From: Monilinia fructicola
Lineage: Eukaryota > Ascomycota > Leotiomycetes > Helotiales > Sclerotiniaceae
NCBI GenBank assembly: GCA_008692225.1
Contig: VICG01000009.1
Span: 1,736,001 to 1,800,000 of the forward strand
Reading direction: 5' to 3'
Length of the DNA stretch: 64,000 nt
Shown here one piece after another: positions 25,029-35,800 of this stretch. Below the pieces are notes generated by a model that ran no database searches, was not told where the DNA came from, and saw only the letters and a program-made list of their open reading frames with translations. Positions within the stretch are counted from its first letter, which is position 1. Every line of letters begins with the position of its first letter. The position numbers and the translations under genes are program-made.

Positions 25029-25762
25029 TACAGGATTTATATTATTGCATAGGTAGGCATCTACCTAGGTAGATCGAAAGGTGTCTGCTTCGCTATGAAA
25101 TAACCACCTAGTAGGTAGAGCATTATTGAGATCCTTTGCTTAACGTTCAAACTCTCAACCCTTGGTCCACTGGTGGTCGAGGTGTGATGGCAGAAAAGGG
25201 CGGTGAGGTATAAGGTAAGCATAACCTTGGAAATACATGACCTCCGTTGATCTGCATCAAAATATTTCAATGCTGAAGAGTAACAAATAAAAAATGATGA
25301 GTTGGAAAGTCACGACCGACCAACAGAAATGCCCCAATCAGCTGTCTACACTTTTTGGGAGCTAGATGGCACGAAGTTAGTTCTATGGCATTGACAAGCT
25401 TTGCCAGATAAGGTTACAGGTCAAATCATCGATATATATTTTGACCAGACATCCAACAACGAACGCCCCAAATGCCACATGTTTACCGAGATACTTAGGT
25501 AGCATTTTAAAACGGGTCAAATCGAAATTGCTATTGCAACTGAGAGATACTATGATATTGGGAGAGCGGCACAGCATGTGCAAAGCCTTGAGTGGTGCCG
25601 GAAAGTTCTTGGTATTTGACCGGCACAGGGATACTGGACCATGTATCTACCAACTTCGTATGTCAATGACCATCTTATTCTGCTCATCTCGCCCTTGAGC
25701 TGGAAGAATCTTTGATCAAGCAGGTTCTTGACTTGTATGCCATTCTACAGAAGTTCCTAGCC
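25029..25762. other. intergenic between AT block and hydrolase
   Basis: No domain-bearing frame. It contains an ACCTAGGT palindrome at 25063 and a 13-bp GAAAGTCACGACC at 25305 that also occurs at 22165 on the other side of the AT block. The promoter of the hydrolase gene is presumably here. Confidence 0.5.
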
Positions 25763-27018
25763 ATGTTTTCCCTCAGGTTTGCGGTCGTAGCCGCTCTGAT
25801 GGCTTTGCCATCGGTAGGGTGTTCTTCAATAGACAATAGCTTGGTCTCAAACTGGAAAGAACCTGCTGTGACCCATTCAAAAGGTGGCAATGCACTGTGC
25901 TTTTCAGGAAAAGTCCCTGTTCCGATCAAGGCTATAACAACAAAGCTTCTACTGCCCGAGCCTTCTAGTCAGGAAGATGTGACACAAATCTTCCAGGAGC
26001 TACTTCAAAGCAATTCAACCATAATCGCCACGACATATGGAGGGACCTCCATCATCGATAAGACATTTCAGATTGATGCCACGTATTGCGTACCAACAAG
26101 TTATTCCTCTGTAAAGACCATACAGATTTTGACTCATGGTATCGGCTTGGACAAGAGCTATTGGGATATATCACGGGGCTATAGTTATGTCGATGCTGCG
26201 GCGGCGGAAGGATATGCTACTCTGGCCTATAACCGTTTAGGCGTTGGGAGCTCCGACCATCCTGATCCAATTCAGATTGTCCAAGCTTCAGTAGATGTCG
26301 AGATACAACATAGTCTCACATCATTGATCTGGCAAGGCTGGTTCGACAAAAAGTTCAAACATGTGATTGGTGTTGGCCATTCATATGGTTCAATTATTCA
26401 GCTAGCGCAGAACGCAAAATACCCCAAAGATGTCAACGGTACAGTTTTAACGGGGTTTTGTCAATGATGTGAGGTCTTTGAGCTATACTATCGCTGCAAC
26501 AATCCTGCTGTCGCAGCTATCAACAATCCAAGGTTATGGGGTGATTTGCCATATGGTTATGTAGTCCATGATACTGCCATATCGATACAACTTCCATTCT
26601 TTCGGGCCCCATACTTTCCACTGAGCAGTGAGTATTCCTCCTCTTTTCTAGAATCACAGTTGACCAACAAATTACAGCGTTCAAGCATCAAGTTTCTCAA
26701 AAGCAAACATATACTATTGGTCAACAATTCACGCTCCCCGCTATCTATTCAACAGCTCCAAATTTTACAGGACCGGTTGATATAGTCATTGGGAAGTACG
26801 ACTTTCCATTTTGTCAAGGAACATGCGACTATCCCATCGATTTAGCCGCGGCCACAATACCAGCACTGTACCCCGCTGCGAAATCCAAGTCCGCAAGTTT
26901 TGTTGTACCAGACTCTGGCCATTTCATCAACGCACACTACGAGGCTGATGCTCAGTTCAATCAAATCAGTAGTTTTCTTGACAGGAATGGATTTTTGAGG
27001 AGATTGATTCCCTGTTAG
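25763..27018 (+). pseudogene. secreted alpha/beta hydrolase, frame broken near 26450-26500
   Basis: The start MFSLRFAVVAALMALPSVGC is preferred over an upstream in-frame ATG because it gives a clear signal peptide. The N-terminal half is continuous to VLTGF at about 26460 and contains the oxyanion-loop region LTHGIGLDKSYWD and the nucleophile elbow GVGHSYGS. A TGA then closes that frame. Coding continues in other frames as NNPAVAAINNPR, GYVVHDTAISIQLPF, then after an intron (GTGAGT..ACAG, 26629-26678) TYTIGQQFTLPAIYSTAPNF. The acid GKYDFPFC and the catalytic His DSGHFIN follow. The stop is TAG at 27016-27018. Two compensating one-base shifts explain the break, so all catalytic-triad residues are retained. 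It is likely an extracellular lipase/esterase-like enzyme of the adjacent cluster. It may be an intact gene with sequence errors. Confidence 0.8.
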
Positions 27019-27932
27019 CTTGACATCGTACATAATTTTCCCATACCAACACTACTACTATTGAGTGCATCGTAGTATCGATGGATCCGAAATCAGTTTT
27101 CGAATCCAATATCAATCTTTCCAGTCACTACATATGTTATGCGAGGCTTCAAGAGTAATTATCATGCCTGAAAGCTTTTCAATAAAACGATGGTTTCAGA
27201 GAATAGAAGTGTTGCCATTGTTGCATATTCGTAATAATCCCCACATACACACTTCCCTGGGCATACTTGGCATCCAATATTGTAGCTACAGATTTAAGGG
27301 GGCGTGAGGGGTATTCACCATGGATATTGACCTGCGGTACGGCGAATTATAACATTTGAACGCAAGCAAACCCCTGCTGCCGTCCCTGATCTGATGATCG
27401 GATAATAAAATCTCTATACAGTTTCGCCTTCGGCCCCTAACCACAACTCGAATTTGCACCCAAGGATAAAAACATGCTCCGTACATTTGAATCAGATATT
27501 TTAAACTCACCGGTGCATATCTGATTATGGATCTTTGCATCAGAGGTTTGGGATATAAATTACAGAAATTTGCAGCGTTATAGTTTATCACATACTATGC
27601 AATGATCGGAAATCTGCACCAACATGGGCTGCTCCAACCGGAAGATTCTTTCCTCGGTAAATAACATGTTACACATTTTCGGCGCCCCTGCATCTAATTG
27701 GTACCTGTCCCTAATATGTCTGACTTGGTTTATAATAACTTACATGCATATCTACATTTGCAGAGCCGATAGACGGACAAGGTCTTCGAAGAAGTTATCG
27801 GGAGGATTGCAGTGGATTTCTCTCGAGATCAACGATTCATTGTTCACATTGCTGCAGTCTGAGCTATCTGAAAGGAAGAAGCTCTCATCTTTGTGTTTGA
27901 CGCTTGCATATCTTGTCACTGAGTACGAAGTC
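27019..27932. other. intergenic
   Basis: Nothing recognisable. The plus frame open upstream of 27933 continues into the next gene's frame but has no conserved content before MVSQSN. Confidence 0.5.
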
Positions 27933-29221
27933 ATGGTATCTCAATCAAACATAGTAGCGGCCAATTTGATATGCGCTATTGCGGCGACTGTAGCTGTGAC
28001 GCTTCAGATTCGTCTCACGAGCGCTTATTAGATCATTCGGCGCGGATGACTGGCTTATTCTAGTGGCTTTGGTGGGTGTCTTTTGTATAAAGAAAAATAG
28101 CGCATGATTGACACATATCTTATAGCCTTTAGGATGGGGAATGGCAATCTGTACAATCATTGCTGTTCATTACGGACTTGGGCTACATGCGCTGTCAGTG
28201 CCCCCGGAGAATTTCGTACCATTTATTAAGGTATGTTGGTAGATGTGCTCGATTGAACGAGGCTTCTAACCTTCAAGTACAATAGGTCTACTTTGCTACA
28301 GAACTCATCTGGGCATGCGCAATGGGACTGATTAAAATATCCATCCTTCTCCTTTACATCCGCATATTTGGATCTATGCGATATTTTCGAATTACCGCTT
28401 ATAACTTTGGTGCTTTCACTGTGGCATGGGCAATAATGGTGTTGTTTGTTTGTGCTTTTCAATGTTTGCCAGTCGCCTACCAATGGGACAAAAGCATCGA
28501 AGGAGGAAGATGTATCAACTCTTGGCTTTTCTTCACAGTCGGGTCTTCTTTCGATGTTCTGGTTGATTTGGCTTTATTAATCCTGCCTCTTCCTGCGATA
28601 TGGAACTTGCAATTATCGATACTTCAAAAACTGTCATTGATTGCTATCTTCTGCCTTGGGTCACTGTAAGTCAATTCTCGTAAATGGTTTACCATTACTC
28701 TTACTTATGTGTTTTAAGTACTTGTGTCTTCAGTTTGATTCGACTAATTGCCGTCGCTCAAGACAAAGACGTACCAGATCCGACTTGTAAGTGTTTGCTA
28801 TGATTTTAATTCCAAAAAGCACCACTAATTTCGATATCTAGTCACTCTAGGAATCGTGGGCCATCTGGTCAACGGCTGAACCTTGCCTCGGAATAGTTTC
28901 CACTTGCCTTCCTACGTACAAACCTCTCATCAAAAGATTTTTGGTCATACAAAAGATGTCGGTAGCTCTGGCGCAAGCAGTTCAATTGGCGGCAATAGCA
29001 CATTCAGAAACAAGTTCAATAAAAGTGGCGGTCGAATTGCTCTCACGTCTGGTATTGAGAAAGAAGACGATCTTCATTTGGTCTCTAGTCAGAAAGAACT
29101 AATATCTCTTGAGACCTATGCTACGGCAAGTCAGAATAACCCACCTAAGGGGCAGGATATTCCGATGCACAATATCCATGTGCAAACTATGATCAATAGT
29201 AGCTGGTCACGCAATGTTTAG
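27933..29221 (+). pseudogene. fungal rhodopsin-like (PTH11-related) integral membrane protein, frame broken
   Basis: Members of this large Pezizomycotina family are seven-helix plasma-membrane proteins, often within metabolite clusters, with unclear ligands. Visible in order: a first hydrophobic helix (NLICAIAATVAVTL), then after a one-base shift near 28000 the signature RSFGADDWLILVAL. An intron (GTGGGT..TATAG) precedes GWGMAICTIIAVHYGLG. A second intron leads to VYFATELIWACAMGLIKIS and LLLYIRIFGSM. Further helices end at LILPLPAIWNLQLS. Introns near 28668 and 28788 precede RLIAVAQDKDVPDPT. Another shift near 28860 leads to AIWSTAEPCLGIVSTCLPT, and one more in a T-run near 28935 leads to the polar cytoplasmic tail ending at 29221. 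The motif order is full length, so damage is limited to about three single-base shifts. Confidence 0.8.
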
Positions 29222-29548
29222 GTCTTAAACCTTATTTTCTACCCGAACTCTTGGCAGCTCGATGCTACATTGTGAACTATAAGTTTATTCATATTCTACA
29301 TACTGTTGGCTTTCGCGTGGCTTTCTCGGATTTTGAAACATATATTTTGGTGGCATATATGATCCGATGCTAGTTGTTCCCGGCATTAATTCATGGGATG
29401 AGAGTTTTTTTGAATCATACGCAGATATTGGACAAAACGACTGAATTCTTGTTAATCCTTATATTAATTTTGATTTTCTCAGAGGCATCAACGCCACAGC
29501 GAACATTAAGAATCCAAACTACATCGTTTCTGATTTTATTGCAATCGA
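29222..29548. other. intergenic between convergent genes
   Basis: Short convergent 3' region with no gene visible. Confidence 0.6.
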
Positions 29549-30321
29549 TCAAGCAGCAGCACTTTTGATGACTTCAACCACCTTGTCTGGCATACTCAGC
29601 ATAACCATATGACCTCCAGCACACCTCTCAACTTTGCTTCCTGCCGCTCCTGCGAGCTGTTCTTGTAGCGGTTGTGGAATACATTGATCATTCTCACATA
29701 CCAGGTACACACTTGGCACATCTTTCCAGCCAGCATAAGTAATGGTTCCATCCCATCCAAACGCAGGCTGCGATTTCAGAACCTTCTTCCACTTCTCAAC
29801 ATATTTTTCACTCAGGTCGTTGAAGAGAAGCTTCTCTGGGGTGGCGCAATACATGGCCCCACCCTATTATTGGATTTAGCTTTTGTCTAATCTCTGCTTA
29901 GAGACCCAGGACTGCATCATTTCCACATACCTCGGTGATTTGGAATGGCAAGGGACCATGTGAAAAACCCTCGGGAAATATCGCTGCTGTCAGAAGCACC
30001 AACTTTGCAACACCACCTTTCAGTCCTTTCTCATTGCGAGCCTTAGCTGTTAGACCTTCGATGGCACTTGCTCCTATAAAGCCACCAGCTGAGTGGAGCA
30101 CCATCAAGACATCTTCTTCGGCATTCACTAGTTCTTGGACAATACTGTGGACTGCAGCGATATCATCATTCATATCTGGATTTCCTGGAGAAATGTACCA
30201 GTGCTGGGTAGAGCCGCTACCTTGGTTTTGAATCCAATTTCTTGGAGGCATAATATGATTTGTTCGAACACACAGTTGGGCCCTCCCAGAATCCCGGTAC
30301 GATTAAAATTGTAGGTGCCAT
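29549..30321 (-). pseudogene. alpha/beta hydrolase (EstA-like), frame broken near its start
   Basis: The start at 30321 reads MAPTILIVPGFWEGPTV, a family-typical first strand. An extra GT dinucleotide at about 30270 shifts the frame, and an extra T near 30195 restores it at SPGNPDMNDD. The rest is continuous: nucleophile region VLMVLHSAGGFIGASA, an intron (GTATGTGG..AATAATAG) after PFQITE, then GGAMYCATPEKL. The acid region is YLVCENDQCIP and the His region is ERCAGGHMVML. It ends at AAA and a stop at 29551-29549. The expected triad is complete. The likely role is a tailoring esterase/lactonase of the cluster, but the substrate is unknown. It is convergent with the rhodopsin-like gene and lies upstream of the methyltransferase on the same strand. 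Confidence 0.8.
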
Positions 30322-30743
30322 ATTAACAATTGAATTTGATGATCAGACACTCTTCTAGTAGCTTGAAAGAAAAAGGATGAAAGATGACACTATCTGGTTC
30401 ATTGAGTGTTTAGACGCTGAAAGAGATCAACATAAAAGTAACTGACTATGCGGCACAGTCTATTGTTTGGATATTGTTTGTTTAATATATCAAACTATAC
30501 CATTGGTCAAGTTTCTGGGCAAGGTGTCCCTTACAACAAGGATAATAACACAGTCACGTCTTTTCCTCAAGGATTGCAGCCACATTAACTGCTGGATGTT
30601 CTTATTTGTCAATTATCCGATCCATGCAAGCCATACAAGAGCTTCTGTAACTGAGGTACAGTAATAAAATTTAGCCGGAAGGGGGGTTACATTCGGGAGC
30701 ATTTACTAGGCCCCTAGCTTCCGTCCGGCAACACTTATCATGC
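30322..30743. other. intergenic
   Basis: No gene visible. Presumably the promoter of the minus-strand hydrolase and the 3' end of the methyltransferase. Confidence 0.5.
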
Positions 30744-31841
30744 TCATTCTAAGACTTGAGCCGTGATACATCCCGGCAATTGCACGTTGATGCATATTCC
30801 ACACTCTTCAGCATTACCCCTCTCACGTTCGATGATCCTGCCCATTTCCACTGAGGCCATAAGATGTGTCATTGTCCATGGATACGCAATGTCATCATCG
30901 ATTGGCACATATTGGCTGGCCAGCACTAATATATCTCGTTTCTCTGAAATACCTTATCCAGGTCTGTAATCCACCTAAAGGGAAATTAGCCAGCCTATCG
31001 TATTTTCTGTGCGAGGTCCAAACCTACCGAAAATCATTATACTTTCCCGAAACCAAGTTATGAGCTTGATTCTTCAACTCTTCCATCGCCAAGTGGGATC
31101 CCCAGGATCTATCGATTGCGCATAAATACCACCAAAATCACCATCATCCCATTGAATGTAGCCACCGGCTCTCTACGGTTGGTCAGCGATGGTTTCAATT
31201 TTCTGAAGGGATGCATAGATACTCAATAATGCTAATAAATTGTCCAATATGGGAAATGGATTTTCCCTTCTCTACAACCAGGCACAGATATCCTGTATGA
31301 ACCACGTCGAATTGTCCACGTAAAGCATCGGGAATAGGTTTTCAATATATCCAATCTGTCCAGGATGACATTCTCAGGCAACCATCCTTTTGGTGGAAAC
31401 TGCGCAGTTGAAATATCATACCCATGAAGATGGGCCGATGGATATTCCTTGGCTAACTCTTTGGCCAAGTCAACAAGCCAAAATCTGTATCTCACATTAA
31501 TGCCAAGCAACACAATTAGGAGAGAGACAGGATTGACGAAAAGAGGAACCCAGTTCCCTACCCACCAGTTCCACAAGCTATATCAGCGATTTTGATGTTG
31601 TTTGTCAATGGGATACACGGGTTCAACAAGTGTCCAAGTTGTCTTTTCCAAATAAAATGTTGAAGGTACAACCTTTGCTCCAAATCAGGATCTGTTGAGT
31701 TTAATCTAGGATATAGGTAATGATAGATAGAACCAACCGTGCGGATGCTTGAAAATCTCGTTCCAACGGGTATCTTTCGATACTCCCCTCTCTAGGTCCC
31801 AGTGCGAGATCCATGAGTTTGTTGGCAGTGTTAGCAGACAT
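30744..31841 (-). pseudogene. SAM-dependent methyltransferase (LaeA/UMTA-type), frame broken
   Basis: Starts at 31841 (MSANTANKLMDLALGPREGS) and ends at 30744 (NVQLPGCITAQVLE). Between these, coding segments of a class I methyltransferase lie in changing frames. They are RLYLQHFIWKRQLGHLLNPC and motif I IADIACGTG near 31580, then after an intron LVDLAKELAKEYP and HLHGYDISTAQFPP. Next come LRGQFDVVHTGYLCLVVEKG, GGYIQWDDGDFGG and ILVLASQYVPIDDDIAYPW. The order and the spacing of the SAM-binding GxG and the late GGYxQWD motif match fungal secondary-metabolism methyltransferases. At least two or three single-base shifts separate segments. The substrate is unknown. It is divergent from the polyketide synthase across a 745-bp gap, which fits a shared cluster promoter. 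Confidence 0.75.
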
Positions 31842-32586
31842 TGTTTGATAACTCAAATACCTCTCCTTTTACCTAAGTTTGAACTTAAGTAGAGATCTAA
31901 TAGGAGCCCTGTCTGAGTCATACTGATCAAATTCGGTAATGAGAAGCCTCCTCGTGCCCAGTATCACGTCAGGCGTGGCTTCAATATTTTGAGGCGAGCC
32001 GCTTATGGTATCAATGGTTTACTCGCTGATCTCCATTGTATAAAATAAGCTGCTGCTGCCTATCTATCTGTATCCTGTTTAGTCCAGCTCTCGAGTTTTG
32101 ACATGCAAAAAACTAGGAATGTTTGGCTATGGTCTGATTTTTGGGTGAATTTAGCGTTCTAAGCGAATTGCATTTTGGAAAGAAAAGTAGATGTCCCAAG
32201 CATTTCCAACAGATATGTACCAAGTTTATACCCATAGGGAGCTCTCATTGCTGGACTTTAATCGAGACCCTGAAGGTGCATATGCGACGTGGATACTACA
32301 TTGTATCAAGTAGCACCTGAAGATTGATACAATACTTCCGCACGTGAATGATCTTCTTGATCGGCGACTCTACCGCCACCACCAGTTCTCTGAATGAACC
32401 TGGAATTTTGTGACAGAGCTGAGAACTCGGGGGACAGATTACTCGGCCTGTTGTAGTACATGCTTTGAAGTCTCACTGCTCTTTGTTCAGCAATCTGCTT
32501 ATAGTTAAGTTCAAACACGGGGATAGACAGCCTTAGGAAAACGAATTTTGATCTCTTTTCGACCAAACTCACTAGCTGCAAGCTCT
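31842..32586. other. divergent intergenic region between methyltransferase and polyketide synthase
   Basis: No gene. As the shared 5' region of two cluster genes it is the likely place for pathway-specific promoter elements. I do not recognise a specific factor site with confidence. Confidence 0.5.
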
Positions 32587-33990
32587 ATGTCAGAACTAAA
32601 TATTCCATAGCAGTCATCGGTCTAGCGTGCCGATTCCTAGGGGAGTTCGTGATGCAGAAAGTCTTTGGGAAGCTCTTCTTCTTGGACATACTGCCTGGTC
32701 TGATGTTCCGGCGGATCGTTACGACTGGAGATCTTTCTATCACCCTGTTCGTGATCTAGATCCGCTCATTCTGCTCGCGGGGGGTACTCTTAGACACTAA
32801 TATTGCGAGTTTGACGCCAACTTTTTTGGATTTTCTCCACACGAATCTGCAGCCATGGACCCGCAACAACGCGTTCTTCTCGAAGTAACATTGAAGCGAT
32901 GGAATGCAGGAATATCTTACTCGATAAAAGGTTCCAACACAGGTGTATATCGCGACTTCCAATCATGACTACGAGAATATGATGTATCATGACTCGCTAT
33001 CTTTACCAAAATATGGCATGACCGGGATTGAACAGCTTTGCCTCAACCGTATATCATATTTCTTTATCTCAAACCCTTCATTATCTTTAGATACTGGTTG
33101 CTCTGGAGGTCTTGTTATCTTTACATCAAGCTTGCAGAGTCTACGCTCGGCGAGACGAAATACAGCTTTTGTTGGGGGCACTAATCTCATTCTTAGTCCT
33201 GATACTATGATATCTATGGACAATCTCAGTAAGTCAAAAACTTTTCAAAATTATAAGCAACCCAATTCCAACAGATTTTATAGTATTTGAATGAAAATGG
33301 ACCTGCTATCCTTTTGATAGTCCGGTTCTGGCTATGGACGGGCGAAGGTGCAGCGTTGTCATTCTCAAACGTCTAGACGATGCGTTGAAGCGGGTGATTC
33401 AATAAGAGCAGTCATTCGCAATTATGTTGTTGACAAGACGGGAGAATGTGCATCACGCTTCCAAATGGATGCCCAAGAATCTTTGTACGATCAGCTTATA
33501 AGGCGATATCGCTGAAGCCTTGTTATACTGGATACGTGGAAGCCCATGACAGGCACTGGGCAGGTGATGTGGCTGAAATACAGGCTCTTGTAGTATTTGC
33601 GAGAACAGAGAAAATGATAAAGCACTCTTACGTTGGTAATCAAAGGAAATATTGGCCATCTGAGAGCGTGAGTGGACTCGCGGGCTTATCAAGATCTCCT
33701 ATTGTTGAGAAAGGAGTAATTCCTGCTACTCCAAGCTTTAATACCCAATAAATTGATCTTTCCAAATTAATAAAGTAATGCTTCTCCTTATTACTCAGAC
33801 CCGAAAGTAGGCGAAGAATTCTAATTGCTCAAAGATCCCCAATCACACAATATTGGCAAGTGATTTCCACGAAGAGCAAGCCTGGTAAATTATCCTTCCT
33901 AACTTCTAAAAGAAAGCTGACTTAGCATGTAGAACTCTTTGGGTATGGCGGTACGAACCCCATGCTATTATTGAAGCAGCCCGCTAGATT
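32587..33990 (+). other. KS domain remains of the polyketide synthase
   Basis: Motifs in order: [73 protein letters not shown] (active Cys), AFVGGTNLILSPDTM, VEAH near 33540, ESVSGLAGL and GVIPATPSFN near 33720, and FGYGGTN. The KS His motifs are partly in alternate frames. Confidence 0.8.
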
Positions 33991-34379
33991 ATCTTGGAAC
34001 CAATGTCACAGTTGCCGCAGATGCAATCCATTCTCGGTGCAAAGGCTCAACGAGATGGAATCTAAAACCATATCAATACAGATTCTAATGGGGATCAGCA
34101 GAAAATCGGACAACTCTAAAAGAGGCCAAACGTATCAGATATTTCACTCGTGGCCAAAACTGAAGAACTTTGGAACTGGGTAGTCAGAACTGAAAGATTG
34201 GGCAAAGCAAAAATCAAAACCGCAAATGAAGATTTGCAGATCTTTCCCATACTTATACGCCCGAGTATCTCGCATGCCTTTCCATTGCACAATAGTTGCG
34301 TCCGGACCCGAGCAGCTCATATCCAGATTAGAACAAAGGAATTAACCTCACAAGGACATCCAACAAAACAACCATAATC

Positions 34380-35300
34380 TTTTATATTCACCGGTCAAGG
34401 AGCACAAATGGCAAGTATGGCAAAAGAACTTTTATGTTCTTCGACCGTATTTCGTGATTCATTGGAACATCGGAGATATCCTAAAGTCTTTAGGATCTTC
34501 CTGGAGCTTGCTGAAGAACTGGCCAGATAAGAGCACCACTAGAATTGATGAAAGCAAATTGCTCGGCCACTAACGACTTGCTATTCAATTGCCTTGCAGC
34601 TGCTCCGTAGCCTTAATACCATACCCAAAAGGTCTTGGCATTCTGTGGTGAGATTGCTGCTGCATACTGAGGTATTTTAAGCACGAATCGGCGATGAAGC
34701 TGTCATACTCGTGGTCTCCTTGGTTTATTGCAAAAGTGCTGGGTATCAATGGTGCAATGCTACAGTAGGATTGGGTGGGCATGAGTAATGGCCTACCTAA
34801 AACTTATAATGTGGGCCGTGTTTCTATCGCAGTTTCACGCCCCTTTAATACAACTGTTTCGGCGATGAACATGCTATCGAGGAGTTAGCCGGATCTTCAA
34901 ATTCGGGATATCTCTCAAAAGCTTCGAATAGATACGCTTATCATTCCATCACATGGAAGCAGCTGCTGAGACTACCTAAAGTGTAGGATATTCAATGTTT
35001 AGATCCAAGCACTTCAACGACTTTTCATTCTTCAGTCACTGGAAGAAAAAGCAAAGAGTTCGGTGCTGCCTACTGGATACGGGAATCTTGTTTCCAGTGC
35101 TATTTACTCAGGCTTTAAGGTTTATGGGACAATTAGATCAGAAACATACCCCGGCCGAATCTTACCTCCTACGTGATGATGAACTGCCTTCTAATGCCCT
35201 CACTTCTCATCAACCAAGCTCTTACGCATCAGCAACTATATGACCCAGTACACCTACATGTCCATTAAACGAGCTGTGACGCACAGCTTACATTTCTTCA
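34380..35300 (+). other. AT domain remains of the polyketide synthase
   Basis: Begins IFTGQGAQMASMAKELL. It continues with VFRDSLEHSEDILKSLGSSW and VELLRSLNTIPK. GHS and GEIAAAY then appear in adjacent frames (a one-base shift inside the nucleophile elbow), followed by TVSGDEHAIEELA, EFGAAYW and LVSPVLFTQALRF. Confidence 0.75.
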
Positions 35301-35379
35301 GGTCATATCAAAACTCTTTGATAAAGGACACCTGTGGATATCGCTGTGCTAATAGACTAGACAGTGCCAGCAATATATC

Positions 35380-35800
35380 CTCGACGTGTTTTAGGTGATT
35401 TGCCCACGTATCCTTGATCATTCTGTGTCTTATTGGCATGATCACAGATAAGTAGAGAGCATCGTCTACGCACTCATTCTTATCACGATTACTAGGCATA
35501 GAATAACTGGAACTCCCAGACATTCAGCCGAATGGCGCCAGTATTCTCAGCATTGAAATTCCCTTGGTTAAGAGATCATCTGTAGATGGCGGCTTGTTTT
35601 CCTGGCTCCGGTTATCTAGCCTGGCAAGAAGCGAGCGTCAATTACTCAAGATAGCGAGCCTGACAAAAGAATTCGCTACTAATTCAAAGGTTATATTTAA
35701 AGTTTCTAGAAATTCAAGGAGGTAAGATATGAGGTCCAAATAATTTATACTTACTCATCTCAAAACATGTTAGGGATGGCAAGAATTCCGATGTTTCGAC
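35380..35800 (+). other. DH domain remains of the polyketide synthase
   Basis: DLPTYP followed in another frame by DHSVSYWHD at 35385-35450, then PWLRDHL and FPGSGYLA at 35555-35620. This is the usual AT-DH junction and hot-dog N-terminal signature of HR-PKSs. Confidence 0.65.
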
